Of a DNA stretch of 64,000 nucleotides, positions 8,906 to 18,566 are shown one piece after another. Every line of letters begins with the position of its first letter. Position 1 is the stretch's first letter. The notes under the pieces are model-generated. The model worked only from the letters and a program-made list of their open reading frames with translations. It did not search any database and was not told the DNA's origin. The DNA comes from Bacteroidetes Order II. bacterium (lineage in GTDB: Bacteria > Bacteroidota > Rhodothermia > Rhodothermales > UBA2364), in the NCBI GenBank assembly GCA_016788705.1, contig JAEUSQ010000044.1, forward strand, positions 1 to 64,000, given 5' to 3'. The position numbers were made by a program, and so were the translations under genes.

Positions 8906-9493
8906 ATGAAAAAACAAATCGGAATATTTGGTGGCTCATTTAATCCACCACACATTGGGCATTTAATGCTGGCCGAGTGGCTGGGAGAGGCGGCAAACTT
9001 GGACGAAGTTTGGTGGATGCCCGTCGCCACACCACCGCATAAAGTGTTGGCAGGAAGTGTGTCTGGAGAAATTCGGTTAAACATGGTGGCGGCGGCCATT
9101 GCGGATAATCCACGCTTCAGAAGTTGTGACTTCGAGGTACGCAAAGGAGAGGTTTCCTATACCGTCGAGACCTTACGGGCCTTCAATGAACGTTACCCCG
9201 ACGTTTGGTTCTCGCTTATTATTGGGGGGGATAGCCTACAACAATTCCATACATGGCGATTATATCCGGAAATTCTCCAGCGTGCCCATTTATTGGTCTA
9301 TAACCGCGTTGGAACGGATTTTTCGGAAGTCCATCCGGAGATTATGGCCAATGCCACCCTGTTTCCTGCACCCCTGATTGAACTTTCCAGTACCGCCATT
9401 CGGGAAAGAATCCAGCAAGGGTTGTCCATTCGATATCAAGTTCCGGAAGGGGTTCACGAGATTATTTCCTCCGAGTGCTTGTATCAGAAGTAA
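8906..9493 (+). CDS. nadD: Nicotinate-nucleotide adenylyltransferase
   Basis: A 195-aa cytoplasmic enzyme that adenylates nicotinate mononucleotide to deamido-NAD with ATP, the central step of NAD synthesis. The nucleotidyltransferase signature is complete: GGSFNPPHIGH at residues 9-19 (HxGH catalytic pair at 16-19) and the C-terminal SSTAIRERI motif that closes the ATP site. VWWMPVATPPHK is the family's substrate-binding strand. Length is typical. It stands alone, divergent from the BNR protein gene, and faces the nhaC gene, whose terminator lies just past its stop codon. Another NAD gene, nadA, lies 12 kb away. Confidence 0.95.
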   Translation: MKKQIGIFGGSFNPPHIGHLMLAEWLGEAANLDEVWWMPVATPPHKVLAGSVSGEIRLNMVAAAIADNPRFRSCDFEVRKGEVSYTVETLRAFNERYPDVWFSLIIGGDSLQQFHTWRLYPEILQRAHLLVYNRVGTDFSEVHPEIMANATLFPAPLIELSSTAIRERIQQGLSIRYQVPEGVHEIISSECLYQK

Positions 9494-9501
9494 TCACAAA
9501 C

Positions 9502-9528
9502 AAAAAAAGCCGCCTCTTGCGAGACGGC
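9502..9528 (-). terminator. Rho-independent terminator of the nhaC gene
   Basis: Read on the minus strand this is a GC-rich hairpin, GCCGTCTC-GCAA-GAGGCGGC (one internal mismatch), followed directly by seven T residues. It lies just downstream of the NhaC stop codon. It could also slow read-through from nadD, but on the plus strand there is no T-run. Confidence 0.8.
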
Positions 9529-9550
9529 CCATTGGCAAATGAACGAAGCC

Positions 9551-11014
9551 TTAAGCAGTCGTGGCCTCTTCCTCTAATTTCTCAATGGTAAATCCCGTGT
9601 AGCCATAAATAGAGGAAATAACTGGATTTAACAAGTTAAAGAAACAATAAGGCAGATAAGCAAACGTGGCTACCCCAAGCGTAGTGGCCATAAATGCACC
9701 GCAGGTATTCCATGGTACAAGCGGAGAGGTAAGCGTGCCAGCATCTTCAAGGGCACGAGAAAGATTCTTCGGATGCAGCTTTCTGCGTGCAAATTCTGCA
9801 CGATACATACGCCCTGGCAAAACAATGGCGATATATTGGTCCGAAGCTACAATATTCATGCCCAAAGACGTGATCAACGTGGCCGTGATTAAGCCTCCAG
9901 TACTTTTGGCCATGCTCAGAATTTTATTTGCTATCACTTCTAACATCTCCGTCTTTTCCATGACTGCGCCAAAAATCATCGCAGATAAAATAAGCCAAAT
10001 GGTATTGAGCATACTCGACATCCCGCCACGGGACAATAAGTTGTCTAGCGCCTCGTTCCCCGAATCTATGGTGAAGGGGGAAAACAGGGACTTCCACACC
10101 CCTTTAAACAGAACAGTAATGCCGCCTAATTCTGGGCTGTCAGCAAACTTTTGGACAACCGTAGGCTGGAAAATCATGGCCATTACCCCGCCAGCCAATG
10201 CGCCGATCAACAAAGCAGGGAAGGCTGGCATTTTTTTGTAAATGAGAAAAAAGACCAGTGCAGGGCCAAGAAATAAGTGTGGGCCAATGCTGAAATTTTG
10301 CTCTAAAGCCGATAGCATGGCATTGAGGTCGCCACCAGAAGCAGCATGTGGGGCCATGAGACCCATTACGGCAAAAATGATCAATGCAATCGCTAAACTT
10401 GGAATGGTCGTCCACAACATATGTCGAACGTGCGTAAATAAGTCGGTACCAGCCATCGCAGGGGCCAAATTGGTCGTGTCAGAAAGTGGGGAGAGTTTAT
10501 CTCCAAAATAGGCACCAGAAATAATGGCCCCAGCCGTCACAGCAGGAGAGAGCTGTAAGGCACCTGAAATTCCAACCAAAGCAATTCCTACTGTACTTGC
10601 AGTTGTCCATGAACTTCCCGTTGCAAGCGATGTCATCGAACAAATGATGACGGTTGCCGCATAAAAGTAGCTTGGGTCTAAGACTTTCAAGCCATAATAA
10701 ATCATACTGGGCACAATGCCGGACAAAATCCAAGTGCCGATTAAGGCGCCAACAATAAGCAAGATAAAGATCGCACCCATTGCCAACGAAACGCCGTGTA
10801 CCATCCCTTCTTGCAATTCATTCCAAGTATGCCCGGAACGTAATCCAATTATAGCGGCCACCATAGCAGATAAGATCAATGCAATTTGGTTCGGGCCAGA
10901 CGATGAGCCATCACCAAATAATAAAACGGAAGAGGATAAAAGGCCGATTAAAACAAAAATGGGAATTAAGGAATGCCAAAGACTTGGTGTGGAGGTTTTT
11001 TTTGTTTCTGACAT
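9551..11014 (-). CDS. nhaC: Na+/H+ antiporter, NhaC family
   Basis: A 487-aa inner-membrane protein with about eleven to twelve transmembrane segments. It matches NhaC-type antiporters across its length, including the conserved CSMTSLATGSSWTTASTVGI segment, the ISGAYFGDKLSPLSDTTNLA segment and the C-terminal SPLVPWNTCGAFMATTLGV block. The family exchanges cytoplasmic Na+ for external H+, giving sodium tolerance and pH control. The gene has its own terminator downstream and a good promoter upstream (11069-11099). Whether it prefers Na+/H+ or malate/lactate exchange, as some NhaC members do, cannot be told from sequence. Confidence 0.9.
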   Translation of the reverse strand: MSETKKTSTPSLWHSLIPIFVLIGLLSSSVLLFGDGSSSGPNQIALILSAMVAAIIGLRSGHTWNELQEGMVHGVSLAMGAIFILLIVGALIGTWILSGIVPSMIYYGLKVLDPSYFYAATVIICSMTSLATGSSWTTASTVGIALVGISGALQLSPAVTAGAIISGAYFGDKLSPLSDTTNLAPAMAGTDLFTHVRHMLWTTIPSLAIALIIFAVMGLMAPHAASGGDLNAMLSALEQNFSIGPHLFLGPALVFFLIYKKMPAFPALLIGALAGGVMAMIFQPTVVQKFADSPELGGITVLFKGVWKSLFSPFTIDSGNEALDNLLSRGGMSSMLNTIWLILSAMIFGAVMEKTEMLEVIANKILSMAKSTGGLITATLITSLGMNIVASDQYIAIVLPGRMYRAEFARRKLHPKNLSRALEDAGTLTSPLVPWNTCGAFMATTLGVATFAYLPYCFFNLLNPVISSIYGYTGFTIEKLEEEATTA

Positions 11015-11068
11015 ATTTTAAGAAAACTATAGGAATGAAAAATGATGAATGCCTTGTGAAGCAATCTG

Positions 11069-11099
11069 GGAAGATACGGTGAACAACGTCCTTGTGCAA
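11069..11099 (-). promoter_or_regulatory. Putative Bacteroidota-type promoter of nhaC
   Basis: On the minus strand, TTG (11099-11097) is followed after exactly 20 bases by TATCTTCC (11076-11069), a variant of the -7 element TAnnTTTG. It lies 55 bases upstream of the nhaC start. The -33/-7 spacing fits the Bacteroidota consensus; the -7 box differs at its last three positions, so this is a moderate match. Confidence 0.45.
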
Positions 11100-11219
11100 G
11101 TTTTTTGGGTGGGAGGGTTTGAGAAATGGAAACTCACGGCAGTCGGAATCGCAAAATTTTTAGGATCATGCCGTCATGGATCAAGGATCTGCATGGGTGC
11201 GGTAAAGCGAGAAACGACT

Positions 11220-11861
11220 TTAGAATAAAATCATGACTGCAATAAAATGGGTAATGGTTCCGGCCAATACAAAAACATGCCAGATGGCGTGAAAATAGGG
11301 CCGGTTTTTTTGGGTATAAAACCACGTCCCGACGGTATAACTAAGACCGCCCAAAATGATAAAAATGATGCTTGAAGTGGGAACCGTTTCTATAAAGGGT
11401 TTACCAATCAAAACCGCGAGCCAGCCCATCCCCAAATACAAAGCCAGAGATAGCTTTTCGAACCGATGCCGGAAAAACAACTTGTATAAAACGCCAAGAA
11501 CGGCAATGATCCAAATGAGGACAAAACTCACCCAGCCAAGGGTTCCCTGTATTTGCATCAATAAAAATGGAGAATAGGTTCCGGCAATGAGTAAGTAGAT
11601 GCCCATATGATCTAATAATTTCAAAACAGGTTTTACAGTCTCGTGTTGAATGCTATGATATAATGTAGAAAAGAGGTAGAGCAATAACATGGAGCCGCCA
11701 AAAAGGGCACAACTTAACACGGCCACCCAAGAGCCTTTCAGAACGGCATTCGGGAGCAAAAGGGCAATTCCTATAATACTCAAAACCACGCCAATGCCAT
11801 GTGTAATACTGTTGGCCAACTCTTCTTTTACAGGATCTAAAAGGGTGTTTTTGGTTTGCAT
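11220..11861 (-). CDS. Hemolysin III/PAQR-family membrane protein
   Basis: A 213-aa protein with seven predicted transmembrane helices. It carries the conserved PAQR residues: EELANSITHGIG near the N-terminus, STLYHS after helix 2, DHMGIYLLIAGTYSP at helix 3, and the C-terminal HAIWHVFVLAG block. The Ser/His/Asp set is thought to bind a metal ion in this superfamily. Bacterial members are named hemolysin III, but their role in non-pathogens is unclear. The start at 11861 matches family length; an ATG at 11891 would add ten residues. The ROK kinase gene ends 42 bases upstream on the same strand. Confidence 0.85.
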   Translation of the reverse strand: MQTKNTLLDPVKEELANSITHGIGVVLSIIGIALLLPNAVLKGSWVAVLSCALFGGSMLLLYLFSTLYHSIQHETVKPVLKLLDHMGIYLLIAGTYSPFLLMQIQGTLGWVSFVLIWIIAVLGVLYKLFFRHRFEKLSLALYLGMGWLAVLIGKPFIETVPTSSIIFIILGGLSYTVGTWFYTQKNRPYFHAIWHVFVLAGTITHFIAVMILF

Positions 11862-11903
11862 AATAAATGGAATTTGGGGCAGAAGAAACAATGGTTGATG
11901 CTT

Positions 11904-12737
11904 TTAGGCATAAGATGTGGGATGGAGGGCAAAAAAGTGTGCGCCTTTGGCCGCCCAACTTGCGGCATCTTGTGGAGTGTAAATAGAACATGAGGTTAAA
12001 ACGGGAGGTAACGTAAATTTCCTGAGCGTTGCCAATGCTGCCGAAGTATAACCCCGGAACGCAAGGGTTCCACCACCCAATACCAAGACATCCGGATTAA
12101 GCAGATGCAGTACCGTGGAAAGCCCCATTCCCAACGCAACGCCGGCATCGTGTACCAGCGCCACCGCTTCTGTTTCCTCTTGCGCCAAACGATCGTGCAA
12201 AAAGCGGGGCGTTTGACGCACATGCTCCAATAATGCCTTGCCTCCGGCCAATTCGTCTAAGGTTTTAGTACCACCAGCAGTTGGGAAAACTAAACTCCCC
12301 AATTCGCCCGCCCAGCCATTCCCTCCCATAAAGAGGTTGCCTTGAATGGCGATCCCCATGCCAATGCCCGTACCTACCATCACCATTGCCAATGTATGAG
12401 AATGATACTGGGTTTTGGCATATAGGGTAGCCGCATTTACATCGTTGATGAACCGTACAGGAATCTGTGGCAGGCGTAAATCATCGGTCTTGAGGCCATT
12501 TAGGCCGGGTACGTCGTTGCACACAACCACTTCCGAGGCATTCCGAACCAATCCAGGGAAGGCAATGCCAATAGATTCGGGTTTTTCGGGGCAAGTGGTA
12601 AGGTATTCGTTGATTCGGGCACGCAGGTTGTGGAGATTAAAATCTGGGCCAGTGGGAAATCGGATTCCATCAGGATAGCGATTGTCCCAAAAAATCATTT
12701 TGGTTCCACCAATATCTATGCCGAGAGAAAAGGCCAT
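11904..12737 (-). CDS. ROK-family sugar kinase-like protein
   Basis: A 277-aa cytoplasmic protein of the actin-like ATPase superfamily. The phosphate-1 motif DIGGTK is at residues 8-13. GTGIGMGIAIQGNLFMGGNG and the following AGELGSL correspond to the ROK signature. NDVNAATLY carries the catalytic-base Asp that phosphorylates the sugar 6-OH in glucokinases. It lacks the cysteine-rich zinc motif (CGRxGCxE type) that normally follows the AGE(L)G segment, and it is somewhat short. This suggests a divergent or non-canonical ROK kinase; the substrate is unknown. It is probably in an operon with the hemolysin III-like gene. Confidence 0.78.
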   Translation of the reverse strand: MAFSLGIDIGGTKMIFWDNRYPDGIRFPTGPDFNLHNLRARINEYLTTCPEKPESIGIAFPGLVRNASEVVVCNDVPGLNGLKTDDLRLPQIPVRFINDVNAATLYAKTQYHSHTLAMVMVGTGIGMGIAIQGNLFMGGNGWAGELGSLVFPTAGGTKTLDELAGGKALLEHVRQTPRFLHDRLAQEETEAVALVHDAGVALGMGLSTVLHLLNPDVLVLGGGTLAFRGYTSAALATLRKFTLPPVLTSCSIYTPQDAASWAAKGAHFFALHPTSYA

Positions 12738-12803
12738 AAAGGTACCGTTTTGGCTTTTTGCGTGTAGGGTATGGAATAGAAGGGATCAATTGTAAAGCAG
12801 CCC

Positions 12804-13241
12804 TTAAAAGTATTTTTCTAACCGTGCGGGGGAGGGATCGTGATCCGTTTTGGGAATCCAAAAAGTAGCGGCGTTCTCCAGTGGTTTAATGTCTAACAAG
12901 TCTTTTCTAAAAAGCCGCATTATCACACCAATGGGCGTCACCAGCAGGAAAAAAACCAAGGTCAAAATAATTCTACTCATGAAGGCGCCCATGACAAACG
13001 CCAACCCCATCCAAATACGATACAGAAAGGAAAGGCTTGTGGAAAAAAACGTGCCCGCAAAAAGCAGGAATACACCACCTCCCAAAATGATATACCAAAA
13101 TCCGGTGTGTACGGAATGGCTCCTGAATAGAAACCAGCTTGCAGAGATCGTTAAGATTCCACCAATGAGCCAGCCAAACTTCTGAAGCGCTTTTCGAGAA
13201 ACGTCTAAATGACGGAGTTCCAGAATTATTTCATGTAACAT
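12804..13241 (-). CDS. SxtJ-like small membrane protein
   Basis: A 145-aa protein with four hydrophobic segments. The sequence ends with LVTPIGVIMRLFRKDLLDI followed by a polar tail. This pattern, with a WMGLAFVMG turn before it, resembles the SxtJ family of small membrane proteins found beside saxitoxin and polysaccharide genes. Function is unknown. I chose the ATG at 13241, where similarity begins; the frame is open to an ATG at 13322, but that would overlap the start of the divergent TerB-like gene. No polysaccharide genes are adjacent here. Confidence 0.55.
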   Translation of the reverse strand: MLHEIILELRHLDVSRKALQKFGWLIGGILTISASWFLFRSHSVHTGFWYIILGGGVFLLFAGTFFSTSLSFLYRIWMGLAFVMGAFMSRIILTLVFFLLVTPIGVIMRLFRKDLLDIKPLENAATFWIPKTDHDPSPARLEKYF

Positions 13242-13320
13242 ATAGACGAATTGCTTATTTTTAATCTCATCGTGCCCCTGTGGTGCGGTTTTCCTTAAAC
13301 CAAAGTTACGACCAATCACC

Positions 13321-13728
13321 ATGGATCAACAACCAACCGAACTATTTCTCCACTTTATTTTGGACGAGACATGGACCGATGCCCAACAGGAAGCCCTTGT
13401 GGAACTGATGGTTTGGGCCATGTATGTGGATAAGTCTATCCAGGCGGAAGAAAACGAACTCATTGACCAAATTTTGGATCAGATGTCTGTTGGAGATTCT
13501 ACCCCAATTGCCCAGTACCTAAACCCTGCCATTGCTAAGGTGCGCGACGCTTTCCACCACGAACAAAAGTCAGCATTTTTGTTGGAGGACATCTGTCTGT
13601 ATTTAGATGATGCCGATGTGCGGGCCCAAGCGCTTGACCTTTGTTTACAAATTCTGGAAGCCGATGGACATCTTCACAATGACGAGGCGGCCTTTCTGGA
13701 ACGTATTAAAACACGATTTTTGCAATAA
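13321..13728 (+). CDS. TerB-like (tellurite resistance/DjlA N-domain type) protein
   Basis: A 135-aa soluble all-alpha acidic protein. The segment ALVELMVWAMYVDKSIQAEENELI and the later LDLCLQILEADGHLHNDEAAFL form the two similar helical halves of a TerB-like domain. Each contains an acidic D/E-rich turn (DKSIQAEE, ADGHLHNDE) of the kind that can bind a metal. TerB-like proteins are linked to stress and envelope functions, but a role in tellurite resistance is not implied. It starts about 80 bases from the divergent SxtJ-like gene. Confidence 0.65.
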   Translation: MDQQPTELFLHFILDETWTDAQQEALVELMVWAMYVDKSIQAEENELIDQILDQMSVGDSTPIAQYLNPAIAKVRDAFHHEQKSAFLLEDICLYLDDADVRAQALDLCLQILEADGHLHNDEAAFLERIKTRFLQ

Positions 13729-13956
13729 TCCATCGTTGGATCATGCCCAAGAGTAAAATGTCTAAACTTAACATACAAAGAAGTATCCGAGATAGGCATT
13801 TTGCAGGGCGTTTTGTACTTATGGGTTACTTGTCAGTTGTTGATCAAAAGCATTTACCAAGTCGTTTATGGCAACTGAAAGACGACTGACAATGCCCCCT
13901 TTGGAGTTAAAGCAGATAACCTCGTTAAACCATTTTTATCCAACTAAAACCAATCG
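13729..13956. other. Intergenic stretch, nothing recognised
   Basis: Between the TerB-like gene and the promoter of the membrane metallopeptidase. It becomes AT-rich towards its right end and has no hairpin with a T-run, RNA gene or coding frame that I can support. Confidence 0.4.
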
Positions 13957-13987
13957 TTGGCAATTTGAAAATACATTTATAATTTTG
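13957..13987 (+). promoter_or_regulatory. Bacteroidota-type promoter
   Basis: TTG (13957-13959), a spacer of exactly 20 bases, then TAATTTTG (13980-13987), a perfect match to the -7 consensus TAnnTTTG. The start codon of the metallopeptidase is 14 bases further on, so the 5' leader would be very short. No Shine-Dalgarno is needed in this phylum. Confidence 0.7.
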
Positions 13988-14001
13988 TTAAAGTTGAAAA
14001 C

Positions 14002-14775
14002 ATGAAACGAAAAATTATAAAATGGATATTACGCATTACGATAACAGGATTAGTCCTTGTAGGGATTTTATTGGTCATTATTCTTCAGCCGATTGTTACC
14101 TATGCGAATAAAACGAATCATAATAACTTTGTGATATTTCACAATAAACCGCTTGATCCACTATTAAAGGCCAAACTTGATGAGGCGGTTGTGCTATTGA
14201 AGAAAAGTGAATTTTATGATCCAAGTTTAAAGTTTGACATTTGTTTAAATGATGGTTCAACGTATCCTCAGATTATAAAAATATTACGAGGGCAAGCATT
14301 TGGGTGGGGTTTCTATAACAAGGTAGTGCTTCAAGGAGTGGCTAACTATGAAAGCAATTACGTTGAACTGAATGGCTACAAATGGAACTTGACCCAGTTG
14401 TTAGTCCATGAATTGGTACATTGTTTACAGTTTCAGCGTTTAGGGCTATGGAAATCAAAACCAATTGCTGATATTCCAGATTGGAAATGGGAGGGATATG
14501 CAGAATATATTTCCAGACAAGGTATTGAGCAGAAAGATTTTTTAAAAAATATGATACGGCTAACCAAGGCAGATAGAAATAAATGGGGAATTAATTTTGA
14601 GGATAGTACCATTTCACCAAAAGATTATTACGAAAATTGGATATTGGTGCAGTTTTGTATAGACATAAAAAAGATGAATTACCAACAACTGATCTCAGAC
14701 CTAACAAGTGAAGAAGCACTTAAAAAAGAAATGATGCTTTGGTTTAATAAACAGGATAATAAAGAAAATGAGTAA
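14002..14775 (+). CDS. Membrane-anchored putative zinc metallopeptidase
   Basis: A 257-aa protein with one N-terminal transmembrane anchor (residues 8-30) and an external domain. HELVH at 136-140 followed by WEGYAEY (Glu about 164) gives an HExxH plus downstream glutamate arrangement typical of gluzincins. Codon and base use are much more AT-rich than in the flanking genes, which suggests recent acquisition. It stands alone under its own promoter and is convergent with the MFS gene. The function is inferred from the motif only; no specific peptidase family is recognised. Confidence 0.65.
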   Translation: MKRKIIKWILRITITGLVLVGILLVIILQPIVTYANKTNHNNFVIFHNKPLDPLLKAKLDEAVVLLKKSEFYDPSLKFDICLNDGSTYPQIIKILRGQAFGWGFYNKVVLQGVANYESNYVELNGYKWNLTQLLVHELVHCLQFQRLGLWKSKPIADIPDWKWEGYAEYISRQGIEQKDFLKNMIRLTKADRNKWGINFEDSTISPKDYYENWILVQFCIDIKKMNYQQLISDLTSEEALKKEMMLWFNKQDNKENE

Positions 14776-14855
14776 TTATATTTTTTCTTATGTGGGATGT
14801 TGTCTTGAATTAACGTATTCGATTATAGAAGATTTTACCAGAATGAACATAATGG

Positions 14856-16028
14856 TCAGTCGGTTTGCGAATTTGTTTGGTTATCTGAATTTTGATGCGG
14901 AAAAAAGCGGTGTAGCAAGAGAATCGAACCGCTCATAAAAAATGGAATGAGCATGGCATTCCGAAGCCCAACCACTTCGCTCGCAAACCCGATTACAGGA
15001 GAACCCATCATTATGCCAGAAATTCCGGCAGAAAGAATCACGGCAATGGCTGTTTCTGGTGTGGGTTGAACGAACTTGGTGGCTTCGGAGAATAAAAGGG
15101 GAACCAATGCCGATGCACCCGCGCCAACCAATGCAAAGGCCAAAATGGCAGGAATGTATTGATATACCAGCCATAACAACAAAAATCCGCCCATCACCAA
15201 TGTGCTACCACCCACCATCACTTGTCGTACGGAAAAGCGGGTAAAAAAGCGATTTCCGGACCAGCGACCGAGGGTCATGGTGGCGGAAAAGGCCAGAAAT
15301 CCCAGACTTAAGAGACTAAGCGGGGTAGCGGTTTCCGTTTTAAGAAATAAGGCACTCCAGTTTAGGATCATCCCTTCGATGGCCATGTAAATAAAGGATG
15401 TTACGGCCAATAGAAGTAAATATCCAGAAATGCCTTTGGGCGGTAAGGAGGAAGTTCCCGTGGAATTATCAGGAATTTTAACTGTGAATAGGTACAAATT
15501 GAATAGCAATAAGGCGGTGGCCAGCACACCAAAAAAGAAGGTACGGCTCCACAATAGGCTCCCAGCCAAAACACCCAATCCTGCGCCAAGCATTCCGCCA
15601 AAACTGTACATCCCATGCGAAGCCGCCATGATGGGTGCTCCGGTTTGATGCTCATAAGCCCCTGCGGCTGCATTCATGGCTAAATTAAGCATGCCACTGG
15701 AAAAGCCATATAACACCAAAATCCCAACAAATAGTTCGACCTGTTTGGTATGCGGGATTAAGGCAAACGTACCAAGAGATAAGAGGGAGGCAAGTCGGAG
15801 GGTTGTGGTGAGGGAAAAGCGGCGGATAAACCGGCTTGTTGGGAAACTAGCCACCAACGAAAATAGGGGAATAGTGAGCAAAACCATTCCCCAAAGGCCA
15901 TTCTCGGTTTGAAAATAGGTCTTAAATTCTGGAATACGAGACGACCATGCCCCGATCAGAATGCTATTTGTTAAAAAGGCGAGCCAGACGTAAAAAGGTT
16001 TTTCCGTGTGGCGTTTTCCGGTTTGCAT
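14856..16028 (-). CDS. MFS transporter (YbjJ-like)
   Basis: A 390-aa inner-membrane protein with about twelve transmembrane helices in two halves. It begins with the YbjJ-type segment SILIGAWSSRIPEFK and carries the paired motif GRWSGNRFFTRF in the loop after helix 8, equivalent to motif A of the first half. Substrate cannot be assigned; relatives are thought to export small polar compounds. Its ATG overlaps the last base of the pgk stop codon (TGATG), so translation is probably coupled to pgk, an unusual partner for a transporter. Confidence 0.8.
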   Translation of the reverse strand: MQTGKRHTEKPFYVWLAFLTNSILIGAWSSRIPEFKTYFQTENGLWGMVLLTIPLFSLVASFPTSRFIRRFSLTTTLRLASLLSLGTFALIPHTKQVELFVGILVLYGFSSGMLNLAMNAAAGAYEHQTGAPIMAASHGMYSFGGMLGAGLGVLAGSLLWSRTFFFGVLATALLLFNLYLFTVKIPDNSTGTSSLPPKGISGYLLLLAVTSFIYMAIEGMILNWSALFLKTETATPLSLLSLGFLAFSATMTLGRWSGNRFFTRFSVRQVMVGGSTLVMGGFLLLWLVYQYIPAILAFALVGAGASALVPLLFSEATKFVQPTPETAIAVILSAGISGIMMGSPVIGFASEVVGLRNAMLIPFFMSGSILLLHRFFPHQNSDNQTNSQTD

Positions 16029-17212
16029 CAGGCTTTTTCACTTAAGGCTGCAACGCCGGGAAGCACCATTCCTTCGAGAAACTCCAACATGGCACCGCCT
16101 CCAGTCGAGACATGGCTAACATCGTCGTCTAAGCGTGCTTGAGAAATGGCGGCCACCGAGTCGCCACCACCGACAACAGTAAGCCCACCATTTCGAGTGG
16201 ATTCTGCCAAGGCTTCGGCAACGGCAATGGTTCCTCTGGCAAATTTCGGCATTTCAAAAACACCCATTGGACCGTTCCAAACAACCGTTTTGGCCGACTT
16301 TAAAATGGCTTGGTACTTAATAATGGTGTCCGGACCAATGTCTAATCCCATCCAATCATCGGGGACACCGGGTGCAGAAATTTGTGTCTGGGCTTCGCTG
16401 GCGAACGCATCAGCCGAAAGATGGTCGTCTGGCAGTACCAACTTTTCTCCTGCTTTTTCCATCAGTGCCAACGCAAGTTCCAATTTGTCGTCTTCACAGA
16501 GGGATTTTCCGATGGCGACGCTTTTTGCCTTGAGGAACGTGAAGGTCATACCGCCACCAATAAGCAAGTGATCCACTTTGGGCAGCAGGGCCTCAATAAC
16601 CCCAATTTTATCCGAAACCTTTGCCCCACCAATAACAGCCACGAAGGGCCTTTCGGGCGCTTCCAGTACCTTGGAGAGGTATTCTACTTCTTTTTTGAGC
16701 AGGTAGCCCATTGCCGATTGGGTGATAAAGTGGGTAACGCCTTCCGTCGAGCTGTGGGCGCGGTGAGCCGATCCAAAAGCATCGTTGATGTACACATCTC
16801 CCAATCGGGCTATTTTTGCCGCCAATTCGGAGTCGTTTTTAGACTCACCTGCATAGAACCGCGTATTTTCCAGCAAAACCACACTACCCGCCTCTGCTGA
16901 TGTAATGAGGGCTTCTACGTCTGGACCAACGGTATCCGTTGCCATATGAACGGTTGCACCGATCAGTTCGGCCAATTTTCCCGCAGCAGGTTTTAGGCTG
17001 AATTGTGGGTCTGGGCCATTTTTCGGGCGTCCGGCATGGCTCATCAGAATGGGTAATCCACCTTCGGCAAGCACTTTGCGGATGGTGGGCAAGGCTTCCC
17101 GAATACGGGTATCGTCTGTCACTACGCCATTTTTAAGGGGAACGTTAAAATCTACACGAATCAAAACTTTTTTGCCTGCCAGTTCGAGGTCATCTATGGT
17201 TAACTTTGTCAT
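16028..17212 (-). CDS. pgk: Phosphoglycerate kinase
   Basis: A 394-aa cytoplasmic glycolytic enzyme converting 1,3-bisphosphoglycerate and ADP to 3-phosphoglycerate and ATP. Visible signatures are the N-terminal KKVLIRVDFNVPLKNG, the substrate-binding ENTRFYAGESKND, FGSAHRAHSS, the hinge PFVAVIGGAKVSDKIGV, and the nucleotide-binding GGGDSVAAI near the C-terminus. Length is normal. It follows gapA on the same strand after a 96-base gap with a terminator-like hairpin, and is translationally coupled to the MFS gene. Confidence 0.97.
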   Translation of the reverse strand: MTKLTIDDLELAGKKVLIRVDFNVPLKNGVVTDDTRIREALPTIRKVLAEGGLPILMSHAGRPKNGPDPQFSLKPAAGKLAELIGATVHMATDTVGPDVEALITSAEAGSVVLLENTRFYAGESKNDSELAAKIARLGDVYINDAFGSAHRAHSSTEGVTHFITQSAMGYLLKKEVEYLSKVLEAPERPFVAVIGGAKVSDKIGVIEALLPKVDHLLIGGGMTFTFLKAKSVAIGKSLCEDDKLELALALMEKAGEKLVLPDDHLSADAFASEAQTQISAPGVPDDWMGLDIGPDTIIKYQAILKSAKTVVWNGPMGVFEMPKFARGTIAVAEALAESTRNGGLTVVGGGDSVAAISQARLDDDVSHVSTGGGAMLEFLEGMVLPGVAALSEKA

Positions 17213-17241
17213 GGTCTTAATCTAGAAAAGGGTTAATCAAG

Positions 17242-17287
17242 AAAAAGGCGTCTGCTTTCCGGTCTAATAAGTCGGATAACAAACGCC
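17242..17287 (-). terminator. Intercistronic terminator/attenuator between gapA and pgk
   Basis: On the minus strand GGCGTTTG (17287-17280) pairs with CAGACGCC (17254-17247), eight pairs with one G-T wobble. An inner TCCG/CGGA stem also forms, and five T residues follow directly. It lies 22 bases past the gapA stop codon and 30 bases before the pgk start. It could reduce pgk transcription relative to gapA, or protect the 3' end of a processed gapA message. Confidence 0.65.
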
Positions 17288-17308
17288 AGAACAAGAGATA
17301 GACCAGCC

Positions 17309-18397
<1,089 letters not shown>

Positions 18398-18484
18398 TCA
18401 AATCCGAAAGCGCTTCATTAATATGATCTTTGAATGAGTTTATTCAAAACCACCGATTCTCCCCCGAAGATTTATGACTTCTTA

Positions 18485-18517
18485 TTTTGCAGATCGGTCA
18501 TTCATTTTCTTATCTTC
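18485..18517 (+). promoter_or_regulatory. Possible Bacteroidota-type promoter of the YfgM-like gene
   Basis: TTTTG (18485-18489), 21 bases, then TATCTTC (18511-18517), a weak form of TAnnTTTG. The start codon is 50 bases further on. The same TATCTT element with a TTG upstream is seen at nhaC, which supports a shared variant -7 box in this organism. Confidence 0.35.
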
Positions 18518-18566
18518 ATTAGCTAAAGCAAAATCAGGCTTACCAACAAAAGACACCCAATTTGTC

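Noticed and set aside
9666-10241. A 191-codon plus-strand frame inside nhaC
   Set aside because: Antisense to a conserved membrane protein gene and without any motif of its own.
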